Below are positions 21,709 to 32,582 of a DNA stretch of 64,000 bases, in pieces. Position numbers and translations under genes: made by a program. Location: positions 246,785 through 310,784 of the forward strand of contig LIHB01000015.1 of the NCBI GenBank assembly GCA_001297265.1, read 5' to 3'. The stretch's first letter is position 1; the number at the start of each line of letters is the position of its first letter. The notes beneath the pieces are model-generated. The model had not been told where the DNA came from and searched no databases. It worked only from the letters and a program-made list of their open reading frames with translations. This DNA comes from Mycosphaerella arachidis. Taxonomy: Eukaryota; Ascomycota; Dothideomycetes; Mycosphaerellales; Mycosphaerellaceae.

Positions 21709-24345
21709 TCAAGTCCCCTCATATGGTTGTGGTCGATTCGACTCAACTCTCTTCGCCGTCTCATCAATCCTTCTTGCCACGCCTTTCATAGCCCGACTCG
21801 CTGATGACCGTGCATAATCTCTCAGGCGGATACTGTCGGGTGCCGGTGACCTCGAACCATCCCGTGATTTTGAATCCGACGCGCCATCAATGGTCGCTGG
21901 ACTGAGCTGAGTGGTGGTGTTAGTAGGACTATGCTCTGCACTGTTGGTGCTGGCGCCGGCGGAGGTCGAGCGTGTCGGACTATTCGCTGCACTCCGTTCT
22001 GCTTCAGCCACTGTCTCCCGAGCTTTATTTCGTGCATCTCGGACCAAAGCTGCCAAGCCGCCAGTACGGACTCGTGCCTCAGCTTTCCTAGCAGTACTGC
22101 CTGCAAAGTCTATGGCGTGGTTGATGGAGGACTGAAGGACGTTGGGATGTTTACGGAGTTTCTCGATGTGCTCCACGCGGCGAACAAGATGGATGTTAGC
22201 TTCAGCACGTTCTGCCAGGATGCGGTTGATCTCCTCTTGATACGCTATTTCGTAAATGTCGTCGTCCACGCCACCTGGGCTTTCGCTGATCACGGGCTCA
22301 TTGAAGGCACTATCACTCTCGGCATGGTCGGCGCCTGGTCCGATGTGCAAGAAGAGCCTGTCCTCCATTGGGTCATGCGCATGTCCTTTGGCAGCTTCAT
22401 CTACTGGGAGCGTGCGTGCACGTGTCGGCAAAGGATCTGGATGAGGACCATCGACATCATCTTCACTCCCCAGCCGGCTTCGGGATCGTCCTTTACGCTC
22501 TGCCTCGTGTTGAACAGAGTCGCCGGTACTATCCAACGGGCTTGATGCGCCAAGATGTAACCTTTCAACCTTGGCGGTTGCTTTCGGAATCTGATCGCTG
22601 ACATCTCTGTGCACACCTTCAGTCACTAGGGCAGTCTCGACAGGTCGCCTGTCAGAAGTGTCATGGCTCTTGCTCGGTCCATGCATCTGATGTGGTGGCT
22701 GCATGAGCCGCGACTCACGGCCAAAGAAGTTTTCCATAAATTGCGGCCTCTTTCGTTGGACCAGCTTCTTGAAGCGCTTGACAGCTTTCATGACCACCAT
22801 AAGATGTGCCATGTTCCCTGTGATCGCCTCATTCATCTCAGCTTCGGTCGGTGGTTCGACTAGAGCGGCACAGTTCTCCTCGGCTGGCATCATCGGATCA
22901 GTACCGCCTTTCGTAACCCAAGGATGTTCCTGCGCATGTTCAGTTACATCGCAATGATGAGAATACCTCGTCTGACTTACTCTAAGTTCGTCCATAGTGA
23001 TCCTCTTCTCCGGATCCTTCTCAAATATGCGCCGCATAAGGTCCTCGAAGTCCTTGTCTTCCTCGCCCTCAAGCTGCAGCTCCTCGTTCCGGATACTTTC
23101 GTACAACTCCATGATGCCAGAATTCTCAAACGGTATGCGCCCATAGCGCAAGCAGTAGAGCGTCACGCCCATACTCCAAATGTCAGCCGCGCGACCACTT
23201 ATAGGCCCATGCCGTACCACGCACAGCTCGGGTGGCATGAAAGCTGGACTCCCGGCTGATTTGGCAGTATGCATCTCTGACTCTTTCTCAAACATTTCAC
23301 TTACGCCAAAGTCGACGATCTTCAACACATCGTCGTGCGTCACTAAGCAGTTGTCCGGCTTGATGTCACGATGGATGATGCCCTGCGCGTGCAGGTACTC
23401 AATGCCGAGGATCATGTCGCGGAACCAGCACCTACAAGTCTCCATGTTGTATGGTTCTGCGCGCTCTTCCAGACCGACCTTCATCACCACACCCTTCTTG
23501 CACATCTCAAGCACCATGTAGAGCGAGTCTTCCTCCGGGTCGTCCAGTACTTCGATCAATGACACAAGGTTGTGGTGATCGAGCTTCTTCATGATGGCAA
23601 TCTCCTCCTTGATCAGCTCGAGGGAGTTGTTGCTCTCGCCATTGAGCTTGTCGGCGGAAGACTGTCGATGTAGGGGCGAATTGAAGCCTCGACTCGCTGC
23701 GGCAGCTAGATGGCCAGGCCGTCTGCTGCCAGGCTGCTTCGGATTACGAAGTAAGTTGGACTGGGCGCGCTTCCGTAGTCGAGACTTGGAGAACTCCTTG
23801 ACCGCCTGCGTGTCCGACTGATCAGTACATGTCGGGCTGATCGGTGAAGGAAAGGGCAGTCAAGCGACGGCTCACATATTCGTGGCCATACTGGTCTGTC
23901 GCCAGATGCACTGCACCAAAGCTGCCTCGCCCTATCTCTTGCTTGATGATGTACTGATTGATGCGGTGGATGGCGCCGCCGTCATCGTCGCTGCTGCCGT
24001 AGTGGGATCGCGCATTGAGCGTCTCTTTCACACGCTTAGATCGTGAAGGCGCTCGGCGGTGGTGTCGCAGCGGGCTCTGGTATGCGGGCGCCGACCTTGA
24101 GAGACGACGGTGAGCAAATTCTTGGTCTTGCACCTTCTCCATTGCGGTTCTGATATGGGTACGTACATGTGTCGGACGGGCAGCGGCTGGTGGGGTGGGC
24201 CATCGTGGGTCGGTGTAGCGACGTCGAGGTTGATGCTGATGCCGTGCTGATCTGTCATGAGACCAGGAACATCCCGGCGGCGCGACCGAGGCAGCGGACT
24301 GATCGACCTGGATTGCGTGTCGGCCGTGTCGTTGTCGGCGGCCAT
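21709..24345 (-). CDS. CaMKK/Sak1-type upstream Ser/Thr kinase (4 exons)
   Basis: Exons are 24345-24167, 24095-23876, 23817-22981 and 22929-21709; introns are 71, 58 and 51 bp. The product is 818 residues. The first exon (MAADNDTADT...) is in another frame and joins through the AG before GTCGGCG. Kinase motifs: GRGSFGAVH (~115), catalytic Lys in QAVKEF (~140), HRDIKPDN (~282), DFG and SPAFMPPEL. A Ser/Arg-rich insert of about 55 residues sits between the Lys and the alpha-C helix, as in fungal Sak1/Tos3/Ssp1/CmkC kinases that activate AMPK/Snf1 or CaMK. The C-terminal 400 residues are mostly disordered. The intron between the Gly loop and the catalytic Lys explains the split frames. The exact first exon is the least certain part. 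Confidence 0.85.
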
Positions 24346-24851
24346 GGCGCGGGGCAGAGGAGAGGGAGCAACGGGGAGGAATGTTTCTAGGGTAAGCACA
24401 GGTAGGGAGAGTGGGAGAGGTCAGGCATGCTGGGGGGCACGAGAGCAAGTGAATGTTTTTTTCCCTCGTCACATAAGTAAGGCTAGTCAAGCTGACTCTA
24501 GCTGCTGTTCGGTCCCCCCCCCGGCTGAAGGAGTGCAGAGAAGGTGCAGATGGAGACGGTGGTGGGAGGCAGCATATGCATATGCACATGCACATGCACA
24601 TGCAAATGCACACACGAAGCAGCAGAACAACCCCACTCCTGCACACCTGGTCGAAGCTTGGTGCTCGGTAGCGCAAAATGAAGTGCCGTCGTTCACCCAG
24701 CCATCCTCACCAGCCATTACTGCACTCATTACAGGTATAGCACATGCCTACCCGCAGTCCCGTATTATCCTGCCGCGTCTCTAGCGGCCGAAGATAGCCA
24801 CAGAGGCGATGAGGTGAATTCAACAAAGGCTCCCCGGTAGTGACAGCAGCC
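24346..24851. promoter_or_regulatory. divergent promoter region kinase/BET5
   Basis: About 0.5 kb between two divergent start codons. It contains an alternating purine/pyrimidine microsatellite and a C8-type tract. In the frame of the kinase's first exon no ATG occurs upstream of 24345; a much longer open frame in another phase is probably not used. Confidence 0.5.
24571..24615. repeat. CATATG/CACATG microsatellite
   Basis: Hexamer-like units GCATAT/GCACAT repeated about six times, then CACACAC. It lies about 230-270 bp upstream of the kinase start, in the promoter or leader. Confidence 0.8.
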
Positions 24852-25401
24852 ATGTCCGTCTACGCCTTCTATATCTTCGATCGCCATAGTATGCAGCCCT
24901 CGCATCTTCCGACCAACTTAGCAGTCAAGCTGACCAACTGCACCAGCGGAATGCATCTACACTAAAAGATGGACGCCGCAACCTCCCATACAGACCCAAA
25001 AGGCCTCACCAGCCCCTAATGGCGACCTCTCCAGTGCCACGCGGCGAGCAATGAAAGCTGAAGACGATGCCAAACTCATCTTCGGCACAATCTTCTCGCT
25101 CCGACGCATGTGTCGTCAGCTTGGCGGTGAAGATGATCAGTTCCTATCTTACCGCACGGGAGAGTACAAGATGCACTACTTTGAGACACCTACCCAGTTG
25201 AAGCTGGTCATGCTCACCGACACCCGCGTGGGCAATATGCGTACTGTACTGCATCAGATCTGGGCGACGCTCTACGTCGAATTCGTCGTGAAGAGCCCAT
25301 TATCTGGGGTTGAGCATCCTAAGGGAGCGGGTGTCGCGAATGAACTGTTCGAAGGTGGACTGGAGACCTTTATTGCTTCGATCTTCCAGCAGCAGCAGTA
25401 A
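24852..25401 (+). CDS. BET5: TRAPP subunit Bet5/TRAPPC1 (2 exons)
   Basis: Exons are 24852-24888 and 24947-25401; the 58-bp intron has a CTGACC-type branch and ends ACCAG. The 163-residue product begins MSVYAFYIFDRH, the longin-like first strand. It continues with CIYTKRW, KLIFGTIFSLRRM, FLSYRTGEYKMHYFETPT and a C-terminal YVEFVVKSPL segment. This is the standard Bet5/TRAPPC1 pattern, with a slightly longer Pro/Ala loop (PAPNGDLSSA). It is part of the TRAPP complexes that tether ER-Golgi vesicles and act as the Ypt1/Rab1 exchange factor. The first exon is 37 nt and lost unless splicing is modelled. Confidence 0.93.
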
Positions 25402-26032
25402 GACCAGTAATCAGGCATCGGGATCATGACACCATCACCCACGGTCCAGCACATCTATCTGAGGACTGTAGCCTAGCTATTGAAAGGCCACGAGGAGACG
25501 TGACAGCATAGCAGACGAGTACAAGCTGCAGAACAGACTGTGACGAGGTAGCCTTCCCACGCACAAATCCTGGGCCAGGCCACGCTGTCAGGCACGGAGG
25601 GGGCGTCCGAAGCTGGTTGACCCGCCAATGGCTTTGGATACCAGCGCTACGACACACGACAGCAATATCGATTCTTGCAGCGAAGTGACCTCAACGATGA
25701 GCATTAGATGCCTTGGAATGCATGGCAGAAACCCAGCTCTGTGTCGTTCATGAGATCGAGTCGCACTGCTACGATAGCGTGTAGCGGCCTCAACAGAATG
25801 ATCAGAATGGGAATGGTACGAGGAAGCTCACGAAGACCATACAACTGCTGCATCATGCTACTTTAGTCTGAGCTATCACGATCATCATCAACAAAGGAAG
25901 CACCAGTCCGTGAGAGCAAGTCCAGCTTATTCCCGTAGAACGTCCGTGCCTGTGAATCTCGTCGCGTCGCGTGCAACTCTCGCTTCCATCACACCACCCA
26001 TTACCACATCGCACAATCCTCCTCCTCCCTTC
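25402..26032. other. convergent intergenic region
   Basis: 3' regions of BET5 and the JmjC gene. No coding evidence. The last ~100 bp is strongly C/T-rich. Confidence 0.5.
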
Positions 26033-28444
26033 CTACTTCTGCTTCCTCTTCAAAAACTCCTCCTTTAACCGTAAAAACTCCTTAATCGACGCCTCTCCAC
26101 CCCACTTCGCCTCCTGCCCCGAAACCCTCGCTTGCTTCACGAACTTCTCAACCCTCGCAAGATACCCCGGCGCTGACTCCGTCAAATCCTCATTCGTAAC
26201 GTTCTTTGCATCACGCTCTTCGATCAGAGTCTTCACCCAATGGACGATATTCGAGCATCGTAGCACGTGCCCGCCGAAAGCAAGAGTGTTGCCTCCAGAA
26301 GGCAATCGGAAGACAAAGTGGACTGTGCCCGCTGGGAAGTACACTGTCTGGCCAGGCTTCAAGACGATATAGCGCCATTGGCCGCCGCGGAAGATGGCTG
26401 GATTTCTACGCCAAGCGGCTCGCTCTTCGTCTGTGGGAAAGGATAGCCATCCGAAACCGACTTGGCCTTGGTTGATGGTGATATACGTGCTGTAGCCGTG
26501 AGAGTCCTGGTGTGGCTCAGTCAATGCACCAGCCTGTGCGAGCAAGGCCCATTTCTCGACTTCCTTATATCCAGGGAGATACGCACGGCGCCTAGCCTCT
26601 GGTTTGTCCTGGAGATCCGGAATCTTGAGTTTGGTTAAGAGACGGCACTCCTCGGTGTTCAGAAACGAAGGCTTCAGACCATCGTCCGAATGCGTTGCGA
26701 GCTCGAGACAGTTCCAAGGCTTTCCGGAGTCTGGACCTGCGAGGCGCTCTTTGACAGTGCCCATCTTCACTTGCCGGGCGATCTGAGCTTTCATGCTAGG
26801 CTTGATCTCAGGGTCTTGGATCCAGACCATGGTCTCATCATCGTAGTACTCGTCGCAGAACTCAGCCACCGTCTGCAACGGGAGTCCTTGCTGGCCTTCG
26901 GTGATGATCGGGCCATCGAAGAACTTTCCGGATGAAACGGCCTCGGTTGCTTCTTCTTTAGTCAGAAAGAGCGCTTCCTCAGCCGAGGGGTACGTCGCGA
27001 GATCGAGCAGGTCATTGATGCGTACCGCCTGTCGCTTGCCCATATCAGCTTTCCTGGCCTTGCCTCGTACCTTGAGAACCTCTTGAAGCTGCGTGACATA
27101 TTGGTGATCGGCCACAATGTCTCGAATCGGTCGCAGGCTGGAGCTCGATCGTCCTGGCTTTGCCTCTGAAGCTTCCTGAAGCTCTTGCGACTTACGCTCG
27201 TCCAAATCTACTGGATGCGTTGCACGGCGAGAGCGAGTACTCGCTGCTGTGCTTGACAACCTCGGGCGTTTCTGCTTAGGACCTTCAGCTGCAGGAGCAG
27301 CTCGCTTAGGCTTACTGATGTTGGCAGCAGCAGGAGATGAAGCACGTTCGGCGGCTTTCTTCCTGTCCGCAGATCGCAACGCTCGCGGTGTGATTGGTTG
27401 CCTATATGCCTTCGTGGCCGCTCTTTTCTGGTTCCTCTCACGTCCGTATAGTCCCGGCGCAAGAGCAGTAACATTCGCTGCAGGTTCCGGGTTTTGCGAC
27501 AACGGTGGAGCCTTATTCCGCGTCTGAGCGGGCATGCTCCCTTCGATTGTGGAGATGGTTGTGGTAGAGGTGCCATATAGGTCGCTAGCTGTGATGGTGG
27601 CTACCTCTTGAGAAGCGGCCTCAGCGGGTGCCACCTTCGGTGCATTTTGCTGAGCCTTTCGAGATTCGCGCTCCCCAGGCGTCTGTCCGCTGGTTTCGGT
27701 TGTGTGCAGCGCGCCCGTCGCCTTTGCTGGGGCGGACGGTTGCATCTCCGCCGCCCTCTCGGACGTCATAACGTTGCCATCATATGCAGCAGGGCAAGTG
27801 CTGCTTGCGCTATACGCTACGAGTGTGCACGCCTGCTCTGCGTGTGCGTTGTAAAATGTGCTGTGTACAACACCTGAACTCCGCACGAAGTATGGATTGG
27901 CGACTATGCTGTGATCCGAGTCCTCATCTTCCAAAACGACGCTGGGAATGAGTCGCGTCACATGCGATGGTGGTCCGTACAGTCCGTTTACCGGGAAGCT
28001 CTGTGTCTCCGTAGGTGTGTTACGCTCATCGTAGATCGGTAGGCTGATCACAGCTGGAGCGGGAAGCTTTGGCGTCACATGGTGAGCGACGTGAGGGTAT
28101 ATGCCTTGGACACCCATCTCTCCAACACTCTTGCTATTGATCACACTGCTGATTGAGCTCTTCTGGAGTCCGACTGGTCTTGGTGGCGGCGGCATCTGCT
28201 GTTCTGGCTCCTTGTCCTCCGTCGAGTGGACACTGTCGATGGGGCTTCTGCTGCTGCTGCGTGCCTGCTTTCCGGCGCTCTCCGCGATGTTGTCATGTGG
28301 GCCAGATGCTTGCGATATATACCAATGGTCGTTGCTCTCGGGTGCCTGCATAGAGACGGCATCAGTATGGGCCGCCGCTTCGATTGACTTCATGGCGGCC
28401 GGCTGCGGTGCGTCTATGATAATCTGTGGGCTGGGGATCTCCAT
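26033..28444 (-). CDS. JmjC-domain protein, putative 2-oxoglutarate oxygenase
   Basis: 803 residues, intronless. The first ~430 residues are low-complexity and disordered, with basic patches such as KPKRAAP, suggesting nuclear location. The C-terminal ~370 residues form a structured region with a cupin/JmjC core. The Fe(II) ligands are plausibly HQD in EPHQDSHGYSTY and the His in YFPAGTVHFVF; GQTVYFPAG is the usual strand before the distal His. These enzymes hydroxylate or demethylate proteins, often histones. No PHD, Tudor or JmjN domain is seen, so histone specificity is unproven. The C-terminal tail is Lys-rich. It is divergent from classical KDM families. Confidence 0.75.
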   Translation of the reverse strand: MEIPSPQIIIDAPQPAAMKSIEAAAHTDAVSMQAPESNDHWYISQASGPHDNIAESAGKQARSSSRSPIDSVHSTEDKEPEQQMPPPPRPVGLQKSSISSVINSKSVGEMGVQGIYPHVAHHVTPKLPAPAVISLPIYDERNTPTETQSFPVNGLYGPPSHVTRLIPSVVLEDEDSDHSIVANPYFVRSSGVVHSTFYNAHAEQACTLVAYSASSTCPAAYDGNVMTSERAAEMQPSAPAKATGALHTTETSGQTPGERESRKAQQNAPKVAPAEAASQEVATITASDLYGTSTTTISTIEGSMPAQTRNKAPPLSQNPEPAANVTALAPGLYGRERNQKRAATKAYRQPITPRALRSADRKKAAERASSPAAANISKPKRAAPAAEGPKQKRPRLSSTAASTRSRRATHPVDLDERKSQELQEASEAKPGRSSSSLRPIRDIVADHQYVTQLQEVLKVRGKARKADMGKRQAVRINDLLDLATYPSAEEALFLTKEEATEAVSSGKFFDGPIITEGQQGLPLQTVAEFCDEYYDDETMVWIQDPEIKPSMKAQIARQVKMGTVKERLAGPDSGKPWNCLELATHSDDGLKPSFLNTEECRLLTKLKIPDLQDKPEARRRAYLPGYKEVEKWALLAQAGALTEPHQDSHGYSTYITINQGQVGFGWLSFPTDEERAAWRRNPAIFRGGQWRYIVLKPGQTVYFPAGTVHFVFRLPSGGNTLAFGGHVLRCSNIVHWVKTLIEERDAKNVTNEDLTESAPGYLARVEKFVKQARVSGQEAKWGGEASIKEFLRLKEEFLKRKQK

Positions 28445-29486
28445 CGTTGACGACGTCGATCAGGGACGACACTCAGTGAGTACCACGGCGCATGGCAAGA
28501 AAGCTACCAGGAAACACAGGCCGAGTTACCTTACCTTTCCACAATGCTTTGTGCGAGACTGCAGTCCGGAAGCAGCTACAGCATTTGTGGCAAATCTTCT
28601 TCCTGATGCACAGGATCTTTGTTTCCCACGCGACATCACCAGCGGCGCCTGCTCGCGTTCTTGCGATTGGCGATGCAGTGTTTGCCGGAGGGGAAGTGCA
28701 CGTGGTGAATTAGAGCCTCATGTTCTACTAAGCGCAGGTGCATGGTAGAGTTACCGACAGCTCGGAACCGATCCACTAGGCTGGGGTCCAGCCGTGCCGT
28801 GTGCGTTTGCCATGTGCCGAGGGCAACGGCACATTCCCAACGCCTGGAATAGTTCTTGTGCTAACCTTCACCACAGTTTTGCCACGTGCTTTGAAACTGC
28901 TTCCCTGCATTACTACTAAAGGTGATCGCAGGCATCAAGGATGTGGTGTCTCATATCATCACCTGATCAGATGAGAACGCTTCACTTGCCAATGAGCCGT
29001 CTCCTGCAAGGACGCATATCAGCCCTCAGCAAGCGCAAGGCAGCGCAAGTGTACACACTGGCAGCCGGCAACCCATCGTCTGGCTTTTCAATGTTACTTG
29101 GACCTTCCAATGTCCCGCTGCTAGAGATCTACTCCAGATCATGCTATTTCTGGTGTCCAGTGCATGACAGAAGTCCGGTGGCACAGAGAAATCACAGTTG
29201 CACGTTGTGACCCTTGGATCCTATCTCCTCAGCCACAGTCGGGATTCGTCAAACAACTACGCGATCAAGTGTTCCGCTAAGCCTTTGAGCCATAGATTCG
29301 TTGCTCGTATCATCGGCAGAAGCACATGGACGATGCAGCTTACATTGAATATGCTTACCAGCTGCAGCTTAGCTACAACTTTGAGGACGGAGATCTCTAT
29401 TTTGTGATCCAGAGTCTGCAAGCTGGACGGTCAATCAAGCCATTCTCGACCAACCCAGACATCCTAAATATAGGGTAATTCCCGAA
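28445..29486. other. gene-poor stretch
   Basis: Promoter region of the JmjC gene plus about 0.8 kb with no recognisable coding. Short open frames show no splice logic. Confidence 0.5.
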
Positions 29487-29995
29487 ATGCATTCACCTTT
29501 TCCAGGACGAGGCAGATATAGTGTGCCTCCCTCAGACCAGACCCGCTCAATGCAGCCGGCTTCAGTGTACTCTGCACGGCGGCAACGATCAAGTCAACTA
29601 AGCGCAAGCGTGTTCGCTACATTCAACGAAATCGCACCTCGCTCGCTTGAAGCCGTCCCTTCCTACTCGGTTAGTCGATACGTGAAAGCCTAGAATCTGT
29701 ACTAAAACCGACCCAGTCACTACCTCGTGCGGGCGAACAATGCGCAATCCCAGAGCTCCCATCGCCACCTCCGATCTATTCGCAAGAATCTCGCACTGAC
29801 TTGTCGTCGAACCTGGAGCCACGAAATGTCGAGGATGGCCGGGACTTCACTCAATTCCGCAGAGTACGAACCACCAGACGATGCGGTAACCAAGCTGTCG
29901 CGATTTGTGTTCTGCTCGTCTTGCTCACATGGACTGGCCTTTGTGTTGCTGCATGGTTCTTCTACCTCCACGAGACCGGTGCACATAATTCTTGA
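29487..29995 (+). CDS. small single-pass membrane protein, unknown (2 exons)
   Basis: Exons are 29487-29669 and 29717-29995. The 47-bp intron starts GTTAGT and ends ACCCAG; both exons are open in the joined frame. The 153-residue product has a hydrophilic, Arg/Ser-rich first half, then a Pro-rich stretch (LPSPPPIYS), a basic RRVRTTRR cluster and one strong hydrophobic helix (AVAICVLLVLLTWTGLCVAA). It ends in a short polar tail. By the positive-inside rule the N-terminus faces the cytosol. No family recognised. The combination of membrane helix, flanking basic cluster and a frame that exists only after splicing argues for a real gene. Confidence 0.5.
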
Positions 29996-30405
29996 ATCGA
30001 AGGATGTACATGGACGACGCTTCGCAAACCAATATCGGCAGTACGCAGTAATCGTAGCTGCAGATGCAGCTTGAGAAATGCCGCAAGGACTCTACTAGCA
30101 ACAGACCCGGGGACGCTTGGCGCGTGAAAGAAATGGCGATTTAATCTTTTTCTAGGCAAGAACGGCCCAGGGCTCGGGGCAATTGTCCCTTTTCTCTCGA
30201 GATTTGGTGTAGCGAGCAAGTTAGGAGGTCACATAGCTGGTTTGGCGTACTCATTAGCTTGTCACGACTGTCAACAGGCTGTTGTCCTCAGCACTTGAGC
30301 TCTCTTGGTATCGAAATATTCACTATCCTTTCGTAATTCACCTTTAAGTGCACCCGCGACTCAAGACAACGGTGGTTCACCATCTTCAATATACCAAGAG
30401 CATAC

Positions 30406-30734
30406 ATGTCAGACCGCCGTCCTTCATACGCTGTAAGTCTTTCATCGTGCACTATCTATGATATGCTGACCGGCAGTCAGCCAATACCGCGAGATGGCAA
30501 GCAAATCGTAGAAGCAGACCTACCAGCTCCATTTTCGGTCTATATAAAGGACTCACGACGTGAGCTGAACCTCCCTAGAGCTTCTCGTGTCGTGGAGGAG
30601 GCGCAGTGGGGATTGATACTGACCACCAGCCACGAATGCTAACCAGGAAGAGAACCGTGCCCATGATACTCGGCGGCATTGGTCTGGCTGGCGCGGATGT
30701 GTTCGCCTGGATACTCCTGGTTGTAACGGCGTAG
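30406..30734 (+). CDS. possible tiny membrane protein (3 exons, tentative)
   Basis: Tentative exons are 30406-30432, 30481-30605 and 30647-30734. The join gives about 79 residues: MSDRRPSYA, then a hydrophilic stretch (PIPRDGKQIVEADLPAPF), then a C-terminal hydrophobic helix (ILGGIGLAGADVFAWILLVV). Intron 1 has a strong GTAAGT donor. Intron 2 (41 bp) has a CTAAC branch followed at once by CAG but a weak GTGGGG donor. Without intron 2 the frame closes at 30642 with no helix. No family recognised. A TATAAAG at 30542 lies inside exon 2 and could instead be a promoter element of the next small gene. Confidence 0.3.
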
Positions 30735-30921
30735 GGAGCTTTAGACCTCCATGAAAGTAAGGCGCAATCGCTTCGTTTCTCGTGCTAATCAATTCGCAAT
30801 CTCTTCCTCGCACCGGCGAATAGACCACAACTGCAGATGTCTCAGCTTTACCACCCGTTTACGTTAGAGAAGCACAATCAGAATCCATCCGGGCAGTAAT
30901 GGCTACTATTCCTGCTACGCC

Positions 30922-31107
30922 ATGAGCAATGGAGGAAGTACGATTGGGCAGGACCACAAGCAGCCAACAGAGGAGACACCCCGCCAGCTCATCGTTGAAG
31001 CTTCGGATTTGTGCCTGCTGGGATCCATCACAGGAATCGTTGCTTTGGGTCTCATACTATTTCAGCTTGTCCCATATATCGACACTTACGCCCACACGAC
31101 TACATAG
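30922..31107 (+). CDS. small single-helix membrane protein, unknown
   Basis: A 61-residue open frame: polar N-terminal half (MSNGGSTIGQDHKQPTEET), then one 22-residue hydrophobic helix (LCLLGSITGIVALGLILFQL) and a short tail. It is intact and short, so chance is possible. Its position next to two other predicted tiny membrane proteins on the same strand raises the likelihood. An upstream exon cannot be excluded. Confidence 0.35.
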   Translation: MSNGGSTIGQDHKQPTEETPRQLIVEASDLCLLGSITGIVALGLILFQLVPYIDTYAHTTT

Positions 31108-32582
31108 GGACATGACACGAGGGATCACATGGGCTTGCACTGGGAATATTAGGACTCCCGAGGCTGCGAAGCGATGACGCATAGCGGAAGCCAAGATGGG
31201 GAGCCAGAAGAAAGGGAAGAGGATGAGCTTGGCGCGCTTCGTACCTGTGAGCGAGAACCTCAGTCAGGAGTGCTCAGGCATGTGTCCTTCTTGGCAAGAA
31301 AAGGAATACGGCACTAGTCGCATATCTGTTAGAGATATGACGCCTGTGAGACTGATCAGAGGGATGTAAGGTTGCGGTTGTAACAATGGAATGGCCATGA
31401 GAAATTCACATGTTTGACTTGGCAGTGCTCTCAACTTGGCAGGGCTGTCGTTTATAAGTTCGAACTATTGTTCCATACCCTTGATGTTGCTGAGTGTATT
31501 TTTCTCTTGCACTCGAGTCAGCATAGCTAGAAACATCATAGACGCTGAATACTACTCTCTATACCTTACCACGGCAACGTCGAAGACTTCCAACGAATAG
31601 ACACTTGGGTATGGTCCATCTCACAAGCAAGACAACTCGAAACATAATTCTGTACGGCGCTGACCCCTATTGATAGTCAGTCCCCAGTAGTCGCGAAATC
31701 ATCACCACCGCAGAAGTTCCAGCATCAGCCCCAGACTACACTGCCAGGGAACGCTCGGAAGCTTGTGCCTACATCGCCAATAAGGGCGAAAGAGGGGCGC
31801 CAACAAAGCAATATCAGCCGACACGTTCCTCGCCGGGCTTAGACACACAAGGAGATCGTTCCGTAACACCGCAGATCGACTGCGGCTGCTGCTGCTGCTG
31901 CTTCACCATGCTCATATTAGGCATCGCGAGGCATCATCATCGTAATCGTACTCTCAACACGTAAAGGAGGATGCGAATTGAATGACCACGATCAAGTGAA
32001 CTATGGTCCTTGGGAGAAATGCCCTGTGTGCCAGCAATGATTCATTGCGCCCAACGGATCTATGATTCGACCACCTGAGTAAGAGACACTGACGAGAGCC
32101 AGAGAAGCCACGGGACCGTTCCATTTGGATGGGATAGGAGCAAAGCAGTTCTCGTGCACGTTCGCTGAAGACCAGGTAGGGGAGAGCCCGAGAGAAGCTG
32201 TAGGATGAGAGAAACCTGGAATTGTCAGTGAGCTGAATGCGAGGATGCAGAGTGCCTGGAAGTAAAGCCTGTCTACGATGAGCGACAGTGCACATGGGTA
32301 TCGATGACATAACTATCTGCTCAGTCCTCGTCCACGGTTGAGACTTTGTGCTCTATGCCCGAGGAGGAAGCAATTAGGGGCGCCAGGGAGTGCTGGTACA
32401 CAGAGAGTCGTTGCACAGACAACGACAAGTGCAAGCCTGCCACAATGTCGAAGGCCACGAGGCACAGGTAACTGTGGACACACTTCATGGATCATGGCTG
32501 CCTCGCCGGTTCTGTAATATACATACATGAAGTGAAGTTCAGCACATCATTGCTGTGACAGATTCAGACATTAACTCCTTCT
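31108..32582. other. mostly unassigned region
   Basis: Apart from the Cys-rich open segment listed separately, I see no convincing gene. On the minus strand, 31954-32528 carries several open segments with hydrophobic stretches that might be decayed membrane-protein exons; no consistent model could be built. Confidence 0.4.
31677..31964 (+). CDS. possible Cys-rich tail-anchored protein, start not found
   Basis: An open segment of about 95 codons follows a splice-acceptor-like TATTGATAG with a GCTGAC branch-like motif. It encodes a hydrophilic region, then IDCGCCCCCFTMLILGIA, where five consecutive Cys lead into a short hydrophobic stretch, and a basic end (RHHHRNR). A Cys cluster beside a short membrane segment resembles palmitoylated or CYSTM-like tails. 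No upstream exon with an ATG could be joined convincingly, so this may be a relic or a chance frame. Confidence 0.25.
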   Translation, partial: SVPSSREIITTAEVPASAPDYTARERSEACAYIANKGERGAPTKQYQPTRSSPGLDTQGDRSVTPQIDCGCCCCCFTMLILGIARHHHRNRTLNT

